The notes beneath the pieces were generated by a model. The model saw only the letters and a program-made list of their open reading frames with translations, had not been told where the DNA came from and searched no databases. A stretch of 42,500 bases of DNA, taken from positions 461,033-503,532 of the forward strand of contig CAJNDS010002161.1 in assembly GCA_905221605.1 (NCBI GenBank). The letters run 5' to 3'. This DNA comes from Symbiodinium natans (lineage: Eukaryota > Sar > Dinophyceae > Suessiales > Symbiodiniaceae). Shown here in pieces: positions 9,671 through 19,641 of this stretch. The position numbers were made by a program, and so were the translations under genes. How positions within the stretch are numbered: the first letter of the stretch is position 1; the number at the start of each line of letters is the position of its first letter.

Positions 9671-12600
9671 ACAAACTACTTCGACGGGCTCTAGGCCCGT
9701 CTCGCAGCGATGATGTGGGTGCCCATTGTGGGTTTGGCGTTTTCTACTCTGAGGCCGTAGCTGGTTTGGCGAAGGCTTTGGGCAGAGGGTACAGGTCATG
9801 CTCCTTGGGTGTTCATGTACGTCGCCTGCGACAAGTTCTTCATGAATTCAAGCGAGACCGGGGGATAAGCGTGAGGCACTCTCCTGGGCATGTTTTTCCT
9901 TTGCCACCCTTTAGTTTGGGCGGTGCAGTGGTGACTGATGGTTCTGCTCATTCTCCGGAGGTTTGTACAGGTCTGGTTGAAGGAGCCAATCTCGTCATTG
10001 CGGTCCTTAATGATTTGCATCGGGGGCAAGATGGTGGCGGTGCTCAGCCTCTGCTGTCTGCAGCCCATCGGCGGGTACATGCTCGGATAGCGTGTGCCTT
10101 GGAGGCAATGGTGTTGACTGATGAGCCTCTTTTGTCGAGCGAAGGGCTAGACAACTATTTGAAGCAGTCTGAACATTACTCTGGTAGCGGGGTGGTGTTA
10201 GCTCTGGGTGTGAAAGGGGGTGTTCCCACCAAAGCTGCTGATGTCCCTCTTGAGCAGCATCTGCAGAGCACTTTCCCAGAGATGGCGGAGCAGGTAATTC
10301 GTCCGAATGCCCTGCTGCTGTCATCCAGGCGGAGGCCACGCCAGGTGAAGAGAGGGTATACTTGGCTGGCTCGTTCATACCCCGAGTTGGTGAAACGCAA
10401 TGTGAAGGCGGGCCTGCACTGCCTCAAGAAGCCTGGTCAAGTGGCCAAGCACCGAGGCGCGATGTGTCTGGCAGGTGCTTTCGCTGTTAAGAAAGACGAG
10501 TGTGAGGACAGAGTGATCACAGATCCAAGTGTTAACCAGCTTCTAGATCCCGAAAAACTTCCTCGGCCCCGATTTGCGTTCATCCCGAAGATGCGGTGCC
10601 TGACAGTTCCGTGCAGTGGGGTGGTTGCGGTATCCAAGCGTGACGCCCGTCACTACTTCCACCGCCTGCGAATTGGCAGGCGCTGGCGACGCTGGCTGTG
10701 CGGTCCTCCAGTGCTTGCTGGACGTGGCGCAGGCCCGGCTCAGCGGCGCTATCCGGCATCATGCTCAGCGCCCATGGGGTTTGGACCATCGGCAGGCTGG
10801 GCGCAAGGCTTGACGGACACTGTGACCATGAGGGCAGGGCTGGCGCCTGAGCACAGGCTTCACCCTGACCTTGTGGTTCCAGAGAGTCTGCCTTTGTGGG
10901 GGTCAATTGTGGATGACGTTTGGGCCATTGAGCATGCCCCAAACCAGCTTGAGGCTGGCGTCGGTGCTGCCTGGATGGACGCCACCGAGTCCTCTTGGGT
11001 GCGGCACGGCGTGGAACCCAATGCTAAGAAATCAGTGGACTCAGCTTTGGGTGAGGAGGTGCAGGGCTACTACGTTGATCCGTATGGCCACTGGGTTGGG
11101 GTTAGCCTGGAAAAGCGCAGACACCTCTTCCAAGCCACGATCCATGTACTGCGTGCTCGTAGAGTTCCTGTTGGAGTCATTGACCGACTGGTAGGCAAAC
11201 ATGGGTTTGTGCATTCGGCTCGGCCATGCCTCAGGTCCATCTTCGAGCACACCTATGGCTGGCTGACTTCTGTGCGGGGGCGAAGGCGCGATCTCGTGTC
11301 AATCCCTAATGTGGTCTGGGTGGAACTGGCTATGTCTTGTCTTCTTCTACCCTTTTGCTCTTTCAACTTGTCAGCTCCGTGGAGTACAAGAATTGAATGC
11401 ACAGATTCTTCTATGACAGGGCTTGGACGGGCATGGGGGATAGCGCCTAAACATGTGGTACAGTTGCTGGCGAGATACAGTGATCATGGGCAAGTATACA
11501 CCAACCTCAAGTTGCCGTGGAGCATTGGTTTAACAACAGAACACAAGTGTCCACTCAGACGAGTTCGCATACCTATTGAGCGTATCAAGTGGCACACGGC
11601 CGGGGCACCATGGAACCCGGCCCACATCACTTTGGGTGAGGCCGATGCAGTGACCTGGGCGGCAGAGGACCGTCTTCGAAGGCCAGTTGACGAGGGATGC
11701 CGCTTTGTGCACCCGCTTGATTCGGCTGCGTGCGCAGGGTGTCTAAGCAAGGGTCGTTCCAGTTCCTTTCAGCTGAACAGTCGTTGTCGTAGAGTCTGCG
11801 CCATCAACATTGCTGGAGGACATGAGGTATTTTACCCCTGGATGCCCTCCAAAGAAAACCCTGCAGATGAACCCTCAAGACGTTGGGAGCCAGATGCAAA
11901 CAAGTCTGGTGGTCAGGAGTGGTTTTCGCTGGAGCCCAGGCCTTTGAGTGAGGTGGATGTGTCACAGATCCAGCTCTGGCCACGGGATGTTTACTTCTTC
12001 CTTCACTTGTGTTCAGGGCCTAGAAGGGACGGTGACCTGTGTGATTGTGTTGAAAAACTTGGTGCACTCCATGAAATCAATATAGTCGCTCTTCGCATTG
12101 ATCCGTTGGCGGCAGTTGGCCATGAGGGGATCTGGGTCCAAAAGACCGCATATGGAGATTTGCTACAGGCGCAACACGGACTTTTTCTTCTGGGCCTCAT
12201 CCAAAGTGGAAAAGTGTTGGGCGGTTTTGCCTCGCCTCCTTGCAGCACGGTTTCGCGAGCTCGTCATGCCAAGTTGATGCCACACATATGGGGCCCACGA
12301 CCGTTGAGGTCTCGCGATGCAGTCTGGGAGCCACTAGCGCATTGCACTGTGAGAGAGCAGCGCGCAGTGTATGTGGGATCCGTGCTTTTCCTCCTTAGCG
12401 TAGGCTTGTTGGGCGAAATTGCTTGTCAGGGAGGTTGGAGTGGGCTCGAACATCCTGCCGATCCCGGGCCTCCCTATCCATCGTTCTTTTGCTCAGAGGA
12501 GGTTGCCCGTTTCTGCAAGACCTTCAAGATGCAGTATCGCGAGGTACACCAATGCAGATATGGAGCAAGCACGAAAAAGCCCACTGGTCTTTTACTCCCA

Positions 12601-12957
12601 AAACAGTGCGCTACAATCCATCAAAAGTGCAATCACAGCCACAAACATGCAGCATTGGTTGGGTTGAATCCTCAAGGACGTTTTCGCACAGGTCCCGCTG
12701 CCAAATATCCTGGTCAGTTTTGTGAAGCGCTGGCTACAAACTTTGTGGAGCGGGTTGCGGCGGTGCATCGAAAAGGCTACGTGAGACCATTCAAGCCTTG
12801 CCCCGTTGATCGGACTTGCGAGGCACGTGATCCATGGGTCAACCTGCATCATGTTCAGTGGGACTGGCCCCAACCGCGTGCAGCGTTTCTTGCTGAAAAC
12901 CTTGAAGCCCTCCACGCGCGAGAAGTACCTGGAGGCCCTCGAGCACCTCAGCAATGA
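9670..12957 (+). CDS. Pol-like ORF: reverse transcriptase, RNase H, methyltransferase-like
   Basis: The protein is readable from the gag stop onward, one frame off gag; the first in-frame ATG after it is at 10108, so initiation is unclear. RT core: DARHYFHRL (about 10640), PMGFGPSAGWAQGLTD (about 10771-10815) and the catalytic IVDD (10903-10920). RNase H: ECTDSSMTGLGRAWG (about 11395), GEADAVTWAAED, and LDSAACAGCLSKGRSSS with NPADEPSR (about 11857-11880). Methyltransferase-like: FLHLCSGPRRDGDL (about 12000-12040), FASPPCSTVSRARH (about 12222-12268) and GLEHPADPG (about 12440). This order matches DIRS and PAT elements. The 3' end overlaps the recombinase ORF by about 107 bp in another frame. 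It would make the cDNA from which the circular intermediate forms. Confidence 0.92.
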   Translation, partial: NKLLRRALGPSRSDDVGAHCGFGVFYSEAVAGLAKALGRGYRSCSLGVHVRRLRQVLHEFKRDRGISVRHSPGHVFPLPPFSLGGAVVTDGSAHSPEVCTGLVEGANLVIAVLNDLHRGQDGGGAQPLLSAAHRRVHARIACALEAMVLTDEPLLSSEGLDNYLKQSEHYSGSGVVLALGVKGGVPTKAADVPLEQHLQSTFPEMAEQVIRPNALLLSSRRRPRQVKRGYTWLARSYPELVKRNVKAGLHCLKKPGQVAKHRGAMCLAGAFAVKKDECEDRVITDPSVNQLLDPEKLPRPRFAFIPKMRCLTVPCSGVVAVSKRDARHYFHRLRIGRRWRRWLCGPPVLAGRGAGPAQRRYPASCSAPMGFGPSAGWAQGLTDTVTMRAGLAPEHRLHPDLVVPESLPLWGSIVDDVWAIEHAPNQLEAGVGAAWMDATESSWVRHGVEPNAKKSVDSALGEEVQGYYVDPYGHWVGVSLEKRRHLFQATIHVLRARRVPVGVIDRLVGKHGFVHSARPCLRSIFEHTYGWLTSVRGRRRDLVSIPNVVWVELAMSCLLLPFCSFNLSAPWSTRIECTDSSMTGLGRAWGIAPKHVVQLLARYSDHGQVYTNLKLPWSIGLTTEHKCPLRRVRIPIERIKWHTAGAPWNPAHITLGEADAVTWAAEDRLRRPVDEGCRFVHPLDSAACAGCLSKGRSSSFQLNSRCRRVCAINIAGGHEVFYPWMPSKENPADEPSRRWEPDANKSGGQEWFSLEPRPLSEVDVSQIQLWPRDVYFFLHLCSGPRRDGDLCDCVEKLGALHEINIVALRIDPLAAVGHEGIWVQKTAYGDLLQAQHGLFLLGLIQSGKVLGGFASPPCSTVSRARHAKLMPHIWGPRPLRSRDAVWEPLAHCTVREQRAVYVGSVLFLLSVGLLGEIACQGGWSGLEHPADPGPPYPSFFCSEEVARFCKTFKMQYREVHQCRYGASTKKPTGLLLPKQCATIHQKCNHSHKHAALVGLNPQGRFRTGPAAKYPGQFCEALATNFVERVAAVHRKGYVRPFKPCPVDRTCEARDPWVNLHHVQWDWPQPRAAFLAENLEALHAREVPGGPRAPQQ

Positions 12958-13870
12958 TCTAACATCTGCGGGTCTTCGATGGCACAGCATGACTGAGGCT
13001 GAGCAGGATGGTTTTCTAGCTGAGTGGCTTTTGGATGGGTATGAAGCTGCAAAGGGGCGTGCTGAATACGGATGGGCACTTTCGGCAGTGCAAAAAGTTA
13101 ACCCTAGAGGTTCGTACCGTACTGCTTGGAAGCTTTTTGATGCGTGGGGCGTTGAGCAGCCGCCGAAACAGGCAGCAGCAGCTCCCCCGGAGCTTATCAC
13201 GTCCATCATTGTGGCAGCTCTTCTGCTAAACCGTCCTCAAAACAGTACTGTCATGCTCCTTTGCTACGCAGGTCTTCTGAGGGTGCGTGAGAGCTTGCAG
13301 CTCCTGCACGGCGACGTGGTAGTCAGCTGGGATAGTGTGACTTTGTGCCTTGGGCGGACCAAACGAGGCATGGAGCAGAAAGTCGTTCTGCGTAATCCAG
13401 GGGTGGTCTCCTGGATTCACCAATTTCTCAAGCGCTTTCCCGCAGTTGATCCCAGTCAGCCAGTTTTCACTGTGTCGTATTCTTCCGTGCTTCGATGGGT
13501 TAAGAAGCTCTCTGGTCTTATTGGTGGGCCTGATGTGCTTCTGACCACTCACAGTTTCAGGCGCTCAGGCGCATCTGAGCTAGCTCGCCAGGGCATCCCC
13601 TTGGCCGACATTTTGTTGTTTGGGAGATGGCTCAGGGAGCGTTCAGCGCGTGAGTATATTCGCAGAGGTGAGGTAGCCGTTCTTCGTGCCAAAAACAGCT
13701 TTGATGTCAGGCAGCAAGCGCGCTTGCAGCGCTGGAGTGCAATAGGCCATCAGGCTTGGGCCTTCCATGATGCCCTCTATCTTCACTCGGATGCACTACC
13801 GCGAATTTCTCGCTTGAATCAGGCAAGATTTGACCTCTTTGAGCAGCATGTGATGAATTTACGGGGTTGA
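12851..13870 (+). CDS. Tyrosine recombinase (integrase) of the DIRS/PAT-like element
   Basis: The ATG at 12851 opens a 339-codon frame overlapping the end of pol. The N-terminal core-binding part has KPSTREKYLEAL. The catalytic part shows the family tetrad and helpers: Arg I in GLLRVRESL (about 13272-13298), the beta-hairpin Lys in GRTKRG, HSFRRSG (about 13549-13569) with the His and Arg II, GRW (about 13623) and the nucleophile Tyr in AREYIRRG (about 13648-13670). All residues needed for strand cleavage are present. The enzyme would join a circular double-stranded copy to the target by recombination, which fits the lack of a target duplication. A length near 340 residues is usual for the family. 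Confidence 0.95.
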   Translation: MFSGTGPNRVQRFLLKTLKPSTREKYLEALEHLSNDLTSAGLRWHSMTEAEQDGFLAEWLLDGYEAAKGRAEYGWALSAVQKVNPRGSYRTAWKLFDAWGVEQPPKQAAAAPPELITSIIVAALLLNRPQNSTVMLLCYAGLLRVRESLQLLHGDVVVSWDSVTLCLGRTKRGMEQKVVLRNPGVVSWIHQFLKRFPAVDPSQPVFTVSYSSVLRWVKKLSGLIGGPDVLLTTHSFRRSGASELARQGIPLADILLFGRWLRERSAREYIRRGEVAVLRAKNSFDVRQQARLQRWSAIGHQAWAFHDALYLHSDALPRISRLNQARFDLFEQHVMNLRG

Positions 13871-13892
13871 CTTCGCAGTGGATTGGATAGTT

Positions 13893-14086
13893 GGGAGAGG
13901 CTTGAGAACTCAAGCTGAGCGCGCACTCGCATTGAGCAGCGCTGGCATTTCAGTTTCTGCTCGGCTGCTTTTTGGACATCATGCTCTAGGCATTGATCGA
14001 CGAGACTCCCGTCAAAAGAGGCTGGTGTGTGAGCCTTTGGCTCCTGGAAAGGGCTTAACGTTCTGATGGCATGCAGCTTGAAAGAA
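13893..14086 (+). repeat. B1 repeat
   Basis: 194 bp starting GGGAGAGGCTTGAG, 23 bp after the recombinase stop, identical to B2. Its end abuts A2. Confidence 0.97.
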
Positions 14087-14155
14087 TGAGCTGTGTTTCA
14101 ACTAGTAGTTTCTTTCATGTGACAACACGTTACTTGACTCTGTCATTCATTGCTC
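14087..14155 (+). repeat. A2 repeat
   Basis: 69 bp identical to A1. Together with B1 it forms an internal copy of the presumed circle junction. Confidence 0.97.
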
Positions 14156-14191
14156 CCAGTGCTGCGCACCCCGCCCACCCTAGTGGATACA

Positions 14192-14385
14192 GGGAGAGGC
14201 TTGAGAACTCAAGCTGAGCGCGCACTCGCATTGAGCAGCGCTGGCATTTCAGTTTCTGCTCGGCTGCTTTTTGGACATCATGCTCTAGGCATTGATCGAC
14301 GAGACTCCCGTCAAAAGAGGCTGGTGTGTGAGCCTTTGGCTCCTGGAAAGGGCTTAACGTTCTGATGGCATGCAGCTTGAAAGAA
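14192..14385 (+). repeat. B2 repeat, right terminus
   Basis: 194 bp identical to B1, ending GCAGCTTGAAAGAA. The next base, 14386, is LINE sequence. Confidence 0.97.
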
Positions 14386-17300
14386 AATCCTTCTTGTTCT
14401 TGACAAGCCAATGACACCAGTGATCGTCGGCGAACAAGACAAGGGTTTTCTGGAGCCATTGTGGACCAAGCTTGTCCTGTAACGCGTGCATCAGCGCAAT
14501 CGTGTAAAAGGACCAGAGAAAGGGAGCGATGCAACATCCCTGTTTCAGCCCATTCGTGGTGGGCTGTCCCCCAGTGGTATCCCCTGAACGAAAGATGTAT
14601 TGGGCATCCCGATGAAGCTGCTTAATGATTGTGATTGTGTCTTGCGTCACTCCATGCTGCGCCAATGTTCCGTACACAATGGGCCTGCTGGTGAGGTCAT
14701 AGGCCCGAGACAGGTCCAGCGACAGACTTAACCCCCCAACGCACGCATGTTGTTTGCGTCCAGAATGCTGCTGGAATCGGTTAACACGATTGGTGCGAAG
14801 AAGAACACTAGCGTCCTCAAAGTGTAGATGTACCCGGAGGAGAGCGTCGAAAGTCCCCCGATGCTTTGCGTACGCGTATTGAGGAAGGTTTGTGATCAGA
14901 GGGAGCAGCACTTCAAGCAAGGATTGTCGCAGCAACCCGGCTATGAGCTTAGCGCTGGGACATTGCAACCCTATCGGTCTTAAGTTCTCGACAGCGATTG
15001 CTGGCTTTTGTGGTTTGGGGACTAGGGTGATATAAGCATCATGTAGCTCATCCTGCAGACACTGTGTACTGCCAGCCTGGAAGTGGTGTCGGAGGGAGTT
15101 CCCCAGCACCGGCGCGATGGCTCCTGCACAGCATCGCCACAGAGCGGCTGGCGCAATACCAGCCGGAACTGCCTTGAACACGCCGAGCTTCTGTAGCTCT
15201 CGTTGCACATCCTGGTCAGTGCATTGCCAGCTGTCCTGCATGGCAGGGATGTCTGGCTCATCCGGCAGTATGCAGAAAGTGTCCTTGGCATAGTTGAGCA
15301 TGGCTTGCAGAGCCGCGTCTTTGCCCAGAAGTTGACCTTGTGGGTCACGCAGTCTGGACACAAGCTTCTGGCATCGCGGAGCCAAGCCTCGCACAATTTG
15401 GTGGAGCACACGCTGGTCTCCCTTGGCGGCTGCTTGTTCTGCTTCGGCAAGCTTGCGTAGCAGCGACTCACGTTTGAGCAGCCGGCTTTGATCCCGTAGA
15501 CGCCTGGAGGCCTTGGAAAAGTCACTGGCTGCCTTCCACTTAAGAAAGATGCCATGCGTGACTGCAATGCAGGGCGCCTTGAGTGCTCTGTAGAATTGCC
15601 AAGTGGTTTTGGCAGAGGCCCGGAAGGAATCCTGCGCGCTGATTCTGCTATCAGGTCTTATTTCTGGCGGGAAGTGCACAGCTGCAGTTTCAAGCAGGAC
15701 TTGGTTCACGATGGCACGGGCATCCTGAAGGCTCGAGGGCTGGACCTGAGCAAGGCGGCTTGCCACGTCTTGTTGCAAGGCCTGGGCTCGCTCACTGTTG
15801 GTGCGCGTGCGCACAAGAAGTTCGTCTCTCTGAAAGGTGACACAATCAGCTGGTTTGGCAGGCGGCCGGCGGTTAAAAGGCACAACAGCAATGGTGGCCT
15901 CAATGGGCCAGTGGCCAGCCAAGCTGTATGCTTTGATGGGGAAATTGTACTTTGGCTTTGCATACCGGGCTGGGCCCTTTGCATCCGATAGCTTGGTCAC
16001 GACAAAATCAATGCGGGTTCGGCTGGTAGTGGACTCATACGTGTGGCCTGGCTTGGCATGCCAACTGTTTAGGACACAAAGATCACACTTCTCAAGCAGT
16101 TTATGCAGTTGCTTGTCGCCTTGCTGTCCGTCTCCCGACAGCAGAGAGCAGCCGACATGTGGCCGGCGCGCAGCAAGCTGGGAGTTGAAGTCACCTCCAA
16201 GCAGCAGAGGATTTCTGCTCGGCAACGCTTGCAGTGCGGTCGAGAGCTTAGTCCAGACATCGCTACGATACTGCTGATTGAGGTCTGGGGTGAGTTGAGG
16301 CCTATAAACATGCTGGTAGATTCCTATGATGTCAACATTAAGGCGGCTCCGGCGATGGAGAGCACGGACGTGCAGCAGTCTACCCGGATATATTTCATGA
16401 GCTGCGGGCTCTTGAAAGGCATCCTGATTAATCATGATGAGTATCCCTCCATATCGATCAAGACTGAGCTCAGAGTCATACCCAGAGCTGTGAACGCACA
16501 TCCACTGTCCACTTCGGAAGTCGCTACTGGCTCGCCAGTGCGTCTCTTGCAGAATGATAACATCATAGCAACCGCCCTCAACATCGAGCCATGCAACGAG
16601 CTCCTGAAAGCAAGACCCCGACAATCCTCCAACATTCCAGCAAAGAGAGCGGACATCCATGGATTTATGGGGTCGAGCTATCTGTTGTCTGGGCCTAGAT
16701 GTGAGGATGGCAAGGGGCTCAGAGTTAACTAGGGCTTGAAGTGAGGCTCGAGTGTGCCAGCGGCCTTTGTAGAACGTGCCGCCTTCCAGGGAGGCAGCGG
16801 CGCGGTTCCTTGCGCGGCGAAACGCACGCTTGGTGGCTTTGGGAATTAGGGACCCGGGGTTGTGGCTTTCTCTTGGCGCGACACCGTGCTGCTTCCCCCG
16901 TTCGGATGAACGGAGTCCCCCACCTACCACGGTAGTAGATGGAACCCTCGCTCCAGCTGCAGATGGGAGTTGTATAAGGCAAAGCTGTAGCATCCTGCAG
17001 CCAGCGGACTTGGGACCGCTGCGGCCATGACTAACACTGGGGCTTCGTTTTGAACGGAGGTTAGGTTTACAGGAGTCCTTGGGGCTAAGACAGAGCGCGT
17101 GGCCTGATGACGAATCCTTGTCCCGAGAGGAGCAGGAGTCGGCTTGCCTCTCCGGGCCAGGTCTGTCAGGCCAACGCGGCGGGGTTCTACTTCGGGAGAG
17201 ACGACGGGGTCTACAAGGCTTAAGGGGACATGATGTGCTGACCCTGGCCTGCCCTTGGAAGCAGGCTGCACGCAGGTTACGCGGTCGGTACAGCGCCAGA

Positions 17301-17855
17301 TTTTCACGCTCAGGTGTGAGCAGAGCAGTCGACCTACTTATCTCTTCACGCATGACCATTCTTACGCACGCAGTCCTGCCAATCTCGAAGCCGGACATCA
17401 GTGAGCAGTCTGGACACTGTCCACTGCTGAAAACTCCTCTTGGCCCACCCCAGGAAGGCTGCAACCGACCTGCTGCTCGGCGCCGGGCGGGTGGCATTGA
17501 GCTTCCATCTTTGCAGACCCAGGGCAAAGTCTCTTGCCCTCTCCAACGCATGTCCCACCAACTCCAAGCAGACCACACTAGGTCCTTTGGTGTCACTGCT
17601 GTCATGAGAGGAGGCATCCTCACTGTCACTGCTGTGCTGGAAACTTGCAACGGCATCTGATTCCACAGCGTTAGCCTGAGGTTCACCATGCTTGCCGCGT
17701 CGACGGAACTGCAGCATGCCGTCTCCATGTACTGCGGGAGGCGGCGGTGGCCCTCTAGGCAGGACATTCCTAGCACGCAGAGAATCAGCAGCGCCACCGG
17801 AAACCTTAGCGTCTTCGCCATCTGCAGACTGTGTTGTCGCACTCGGGCGACGCAT
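14386..17855 (-). pseudogene. LINE ORF, endonuclease and reverse transcriptase piece upstream of the insertion
   Basis: The likely start is ATG 17855 (MRRPSATTQSADGEDAKV), whose frame is protein-like to about 17350; an ATG five bases upstream opens the frame that later holds the enzyme domains, so a frameshift probably lies between about 17350 and 16990. Endonuclease motifs: SLCWNVGGL (about 16640), ILQETHWR, GIYQHVY, LGGDFNSQ (about 16184-16202), RTRIDFVVT (about 15996-16022) and AGHWPIEA. RT motifs: AYITLVPKP, LRPIGLQCPSAKLIAG, LSLDLSRAYD (about 14700), GLKQGCCIAPF (about 14520-14550) and FADDHW (about 14417-14434). The codon cut by the insertion is Asp-Trp: base 14386 joins 7918-7917 in frame. 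Confidence 0.93.
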
Positions 17856-17915
17856 GCCATGGCGCCAGGTGGTTCAAAACCTAACTGCCCACTCTCAGAC
17901 TCGGGCCGTGGAGCT

Positions 17916-17929
17916 TCGTCATCGTCAAC
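17916..17929. repeat. Target site duplication of the LINE, right copy
   Basis: TCGTCATCGTCAAC, identical to 4107-4120, next to the LINE 5' end. Confidence 0.75.
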
Positions 17930-18205
17930 ATCATCATCATCATCATCATCACCATCATCATGACCATCATCATCCTGATATCACCATCAACACGGAAATC
18001 ATTTCGTGGAACCTGTCATCTTTATCATCACGTTGCCATTATCACGATCGTGTTCGTGATCAGTCGCATCATTATCATCATTATGACTATGATTATCATT
18101 ATGATTATCACTATCATTATGATGATCGTCACGCTCATCGTCGTAGTCATTCGTATGATTATTGCTATCGTCACTGTTCTGTTTCCTGTGGTTGTTATCA
18201 GTAGA
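17930..18205. repeat. CAT/ATTATC-rich microsatellite on the right edge of the LINE
   Basis: It starts as pure ATC repeats and decays into ATTATCATTATGATTATC-type imperfect units. It is the right half of the insertion target. Several His/Asp/Tyr-rich open frames are artefacts of the repeat. Confidence 0.9.
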
Positions 18206-18637
18206 ACTGCTACGCACATGGGTTGGAGTTGTTTGCGCCTATCTCTGCAGCAGCAATGCATTCTGATGCGCTGTCCCAGATACCCAGAACCCTAGGCCCG
18301 CTTCAGGTGTACATCATGTGGGTTTAGGGTTTAGGGTTTAGGGTTTAGGGTTTAGGGTTTAGGGTTTGGGGTTTAGGGTGGGGGCGTGGCGGCAGTGCAC
18401 CCGAGGCTGATGCGGAACATTCCTCTGATGCAGAGCCCTAGGCCCCCATAACTTCCAGTAGCACGAGTAGCAAAGAGAGTCATGGTAACATTCGCATGGA
18501 TCTGAATCACTCGGATGATGCTGATGATGATGGCGATAGCTACTAATACTACTTACTAGTAACCCCCAACATATGTAAAGCAATAATCCCTATATTGCCC
18601 TTCACAAGCAAACTATTTTGACTTTTTGTTCGGGCTC

Positions 18638-18754
18638 TTAAACAAAAGAGTGGATCATGATGATCCCCACGTCAAGCCCCACACCGGCCTCGGCTTTCTT
18701 CGGGCTCTTCCCGGCCATGGCGGCGCGCAGCGCCTCCACGTCGTCTTCCACATC
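18638..18754 (-). CDS. Possible terminal exon (acidic, helical)
   Basis: On the minus strand, after a C/T-rich tract ending CCCTTGAG (a possible 3' splice site), the frame reads DVEDDVEALRAAMAGKSPKK, then AEAGVGLDVGIIMIHSFV, and stops at TAA. Codon third positions are GC-rich, as in real dinoflagellate exons. No family recognised. Unlike most exon candidates here, it is bounded F on the left and R on the right. Confidence 0.4.
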   Translation of the reverse strand, partial: DVEDDVEALRAAMAGKSPKKAEAGVGLDVGIIMIHSFV

Positions 18755-19172
18755 CTCAAGGGAGGGGGGGGGGGGATGCGGGCGCAAAAACCCTAAAACC
18801 CTAAAACCCTCCCTAAAACCCTAAAACCCTACAACCCCAAAACCCCAAAACCCTAAAGCCCTAAAGCCCTAAAACCCTCAAACCCTAAAACCCCAAAACC
18901 CCAAAACCCCAAAACCCTAAAAGCCTAAAAGCCTAAACCCTAAAACCCTCAGAGGGGGATGCGGGTGGTCTATAGACTGCAGGCTCCAGTCTTCGGCTGC
19001 ATTACATGATCTCCCCTAGAACCCGAGAACCCTACAAACCCTTGTAAACACTGATGAACCCGAGACACCCCTCCGAACCCGAAACACCCTAAACCCTAAA
19101 CCCTAAACCCCAAACCCTAAACCCCAAACCCTAAACCCTAAACCCTAAACCCTAAAATTAGATTGCTAAAGA

Positions 19173-19256
19173 CTACAAGGTGGCCCCTTCCTCGATGTCG
19201 TGCGTGGCACTGAAGTATCGACTCTCCAGTCGGTCTGCCATCCTCGCAGTGGAGGG
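19173..19256 (-). CDS. Possible terminal exon
   Basis: Minus-strand frame STARMADRLESRYFSATHD, then IEEGATL and stop at 19173-19175. It lies between a CCCTAAA array and a degenerate TTTAGGG-like region. Protein-like, with no family recognised. Confidence 0.35.
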   Translation of the reverse strand, partial: PSTARMADRLESRYFSATHDIEEGATL

Positions 19257-19492
19257 CTTACGGATCAGGGTTTGTAGGATTTAGGGCCCATGAGGTGTAG
19301 GCGGTGTAGGGTTTACATAGGGCTTGTAAGGCGCAGGGCTTACATAGGGCTTGTAGAGTTTGTAGTTTGCGGTCTCCGGGTTTGGGGCTAATAGGGGTTT
19401 GGGTGTTTAAGTCGGGCAGAAGAGCGTAGCAGTTGGAGTGCTGTTGTTAGGGCAGCCTGGACACAAAACCCTGATCCCCGGAACTGCCCACA

Positions 19493-19559
19493 CATTCCAG
19501 GATGGCCTTTAAAACCCTCAGAAAAGATTCCTAAATATGACACTCTCAAACCCAAGAGG
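19493..19559. repeat. Dispersed repeat family alpha, copy 1
   Basis: A GGATGGCC...AAAACCCTC...ATTCCTAAATATGA pattern shared with 19642-19713, 20125-20240 and 33583-33697. Spurious minus-strand frames over the copies share a YxGIF-like peptide. Confidence 0.6.
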
Positions 19560-19641
19560 CTAAACTTAACCAGGGCGTACCGAGCAGCCAAACTCAGGGT
19601 CTCCACATAGGACCCCCGCATCTGTCTAGCTCACGGCCCTC

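Larger units (their letters stand above)
7919..14385 (+). mobile_element. Tyrosine-recombinase retrotransposon (DIRS order, PAT-like split direct repeats)
   Basis: The 6,467-bp element has the order A1 (7919-7987) - ORFs - B1 (13893-14086) - A2 (14087-14155) - 36-bp spacer - B2 (14192-14385). A copies match 69/69 and B copies 194/194. B1 and A2 abut with no gap, as expected if that junction templates the joined ends of a circular intermediate. It encodes a gag-like protein, RT/RNase H/methyltransferase-like, and a tyrosine recombinase. There is no target duplication: removing it rejoins the LINE codons exactly. The layout is that of PAT and Ngaro-type elements; the methyltransferase-like domain favours PAT/DIRS over Ngaro, which carries a hydrolase instead. 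Identical repeats suggest recent insertion. The one visible defect is a frame change near 8790-8815 in gag. Confidence 0.95.
4121..17915 (-). mobile_element. LINE (non-LTR retrotransposon), split by a nested element
   Basis: The element runs right to left. In reading order it carries a short 5' leader, a low-complexity N-terminal region, an APE-type endonuclease, reverse transcriptase, several C2H2/C2HC zinc fingers, a separate conserved C-terminal region and a ubiquitin-protease-like domain, then a roughly 190-bp 3' leader ending in GGAAGAAGA. Without the 6,467-bp insertion at 7919-14385 it is about 7.33 kb. Both edges are set by the 14-bp duplication inside a CAT microsatellite. It is dead: split in the RT, frameshifted near 6495, 5560 and 5185, with an in-frame TAG at 5000-5002, and probably frameshifted in the N-terminal region. 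The endonuclease places it among APE-type LINE clades; I cannot assign the clade by eye. Confidence 0.95.
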
